Source: Anaerolineales bacterium UBA5195 (GTDB lineage Bacteria > Chloroflexota > Anaerolineae > Anaerolineales > Villigracilaceae). From it: DNA of 33,793 nt. The DNA is taken from the NCBI GenBank assembly GCA_002412925.1, contig DHVZ01000104.1, forward strand, positions 1 through 33,793, written 5' to 3'. Below, in pieces: positions 32,924-33,793 of the stretch. Under the pieces are notes generated by a model. That model did not search any database. It was not told the DNA's origin and saw only the letters and a program-made list of their open reading frames with translations. The position numbers and the translations under genes are program-made. Position 1 is the first letter of the stretch. Each line of letters begins with the position of its first letter.

Positions 32924-33793
32924 TCAGGCTTGCCAGGTGGATTTGAACGCCGAGAGCGCGTCACGTAACATCTTTTCGGTTTCTGGCGCAATCAGCCTCT
33001 TTTCGACAATGTCTTTGCCAATCTCCGGGTGCGACTGGTCGATGAATTTAACCAACCCTATTTCCCAGGCGCGCATCTTTTCAACAGGAACTTCGTCGGC
33101 GTAACCATTTGTCCCGGCAAAAATGACAATCACCTGGTGCGCCAGCGAAACAGGTTCATACTGCGGCTGTTTCAAGATTTCCTGCATCCGCCGTCCACGG
33201 TTGAGCTGGTTCTGGGTGGCTTTATCGAGATCAGAGCCGAATTGGGCAAACGCCGCAAGTTCGCGATAAGAAGCCATGTCCAGTTTCAGACGGCCCGCCA
33301 CCTGGCGCATGGCCTTGGTCTGGGCGGCGCCACCCACGCGGGAGACGGAGATGCCGACGTTGACAGCCGGGCGGATACCGGCATTGAACAGGTTGGACTC
33401 GAGGTAAATCTGGCCGTCGGTGATGGAGATCACATTGGTCGGAACATAGGCTGAAACATCGCCGAGCAAGGTTTCGATGATTGGCAGAGCCGTCAACGAC
33501 CCGCCGCTCCCGGCTACTTTGACGGCCTTGTAACCCTCGCCTTTTGCTTTGGCGGCTTCGGTCGCGTCGTGTTTTGACATTGGGCCGCCAAAAATCTGGC
33601 CGTCGAGGGCCTCCTTTTCAGTGGCCGCCGAGGCGCTGAAATCGTTCTTTACAATTGCGTAATTAACGGACATGCGCGCGGCGCGCTCCAGCAGGCGGGA
33701 GTGCAGGTAGAACAGGTCACCAGGGTAGGCTTCGCGGCCTGGCGGGCGGCGCAGGAGCAGGGAAACCTGGCGATAAGCCCAGGCGTGCTTGGA
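32924..33793 (-). CDS. atpA: ATP synthase alpha subunit, C-terminal part (runs off the window)
   Basis: The frame is open to the window edge, so only the last 289 residues are visible. They start in 'SKHAWAYRQVSLLLRRPPGREAYPGDLFYLHSRLLERAAR' (split by family convention into the AYRQ and GREAYPGD motifs), continue to 'GGSLTALPIIET', 'DVSAYVPTNVISITDGQIYLE', 'NAGIRPAVNVGISVSRVGGAAQ' and end with the C-terminal helical domain. About 52 residues not found in typical AtpA lie between ERAAR and GGSLTALP (33512-33667). An ATG at 33673 inside the gene is not the start. Non-catalytic alpha alternates with beta in the F1 hexamer. The missing N-terminal half lies outside the window. Confidence 0.95.
   Translation of the reverse strand, partial: SKHAWAYRQVSLLLRRPPGREAYPGDLFYLHSRLLERAARMSVNYAIVKNDFSASAATEKEALDGQIFGGPMSKHDATEAAKAKGEGYKAVKVAGSGGSLTALPIIETLLGDVSAYVPTNVISITDGQIYLESNLFNAGIRPAVNVGISVSRVGGAAQTKAMRQVAGRLKLDMASYRELAAFAQFGSDLDKATQNQLNRGRRMQEILKQPQYEPVSLAHQVIVIFAGTNGYADEVPVEKMRAWEIGLVKFIDQSHPEIGKDIVEKRLIAPETEKMLRDALSAFKSTWQA

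Noticed and set aside
32924..33673. ATG at 33673 as the start of a separate 249-residue protein
   Set aside because: The frame continues upstream to the window edge with the AtpA motifs AYRQVSLL and GREAYPGD, so it is the C-terminal part of alpha.

Overview
The window joins two genomic backgrounds that do not look like the same organism. Positions 1 to about 12,780 are GC-rich, and every recognisable gene there is proteobacterial in kind (TonB/ExbB/ExbD, TonB-dependent outer-membrane receptors, HemP, Bfd/Bfr, Tat-exported PhoD); the flavour is betaproteobacterial, perhaps Rhodocyclales-like. From about 12,870 to the end the GC content is visibly lower and the gene content fits Chloroflexota, most likely Anaerolineae: Rex, SH3-repeat lipoproteins, Pro/Thr-rich linkers, a DUF4342 protein, an MreB homologue and an atpA-G-D-C cluster. 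I judged taxonomy by eye from protein families and base composition, not by a search. The change falls in the gene-free stretch 12,781-12,873, and intact genes lie on both sides. A chimeric metagenome contig is the simplest explanation; recent transfer is the alternative.

Region 1 (129-12,779, all minus strand). A single iron-acquisition gene train starts from one promoter with two Fur-box-like sites in front of hemP. It runs hemP, bfd, bfr, feoB, feoA, a doubly overlapping small ORF, tonB, exbB, exbD, two tandem TonB-dependent receptors, a PepSY-type inner-membrane protein and a 45-residue single-helix membrane ORF. It would cover outer-membrane uptake (receptors plus TonB-ExbBD), inner-membrane ferrous iron transport (FeoAB), and storage and release (Bfr/Bfd). 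A Tat-exported PhoD-type phosphatase lies beyond it after a 426-base gap.

Region 2 (12,874-18,070). This holds phosphoglucomutase, two neighbouring exported or membrane-anchored proteins sharing an unrecognised C-terminal domain of about 100 residues, class I fructose-1,6-bisphosphatase with a clear terminator, a YjbQ-family protein and a DUF4342 protein.

Region 3 (18,070-27,330) is surface-oriented. A perfect 52-bp palindrome precedes a lipoprotein with about 14 TPRs. Opposite it is a secreted right-handed beta-helix protein whose leader carries a GEMM-I (cyclic dinucleotide) riboswitch followed by an intrinsic terminator. Next come a tandem-GNAT protein, a small membrane protein and three SH3-repeat lipoproteins in a row.

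Region 4 (27,361-33,793). rex has a textbook Rex operator in its own promoter. A DUF6585-like membrane protein, an MreB homologue with altered ATPase-site residues, and ATP synthase epsilon, beta, gamma and the C-terminal part of alpha follow on the minus strand. Alpha carries an internal insertion and runs off the window edge. No tRNA, rRNA, CRISPR array or transposase was seen.
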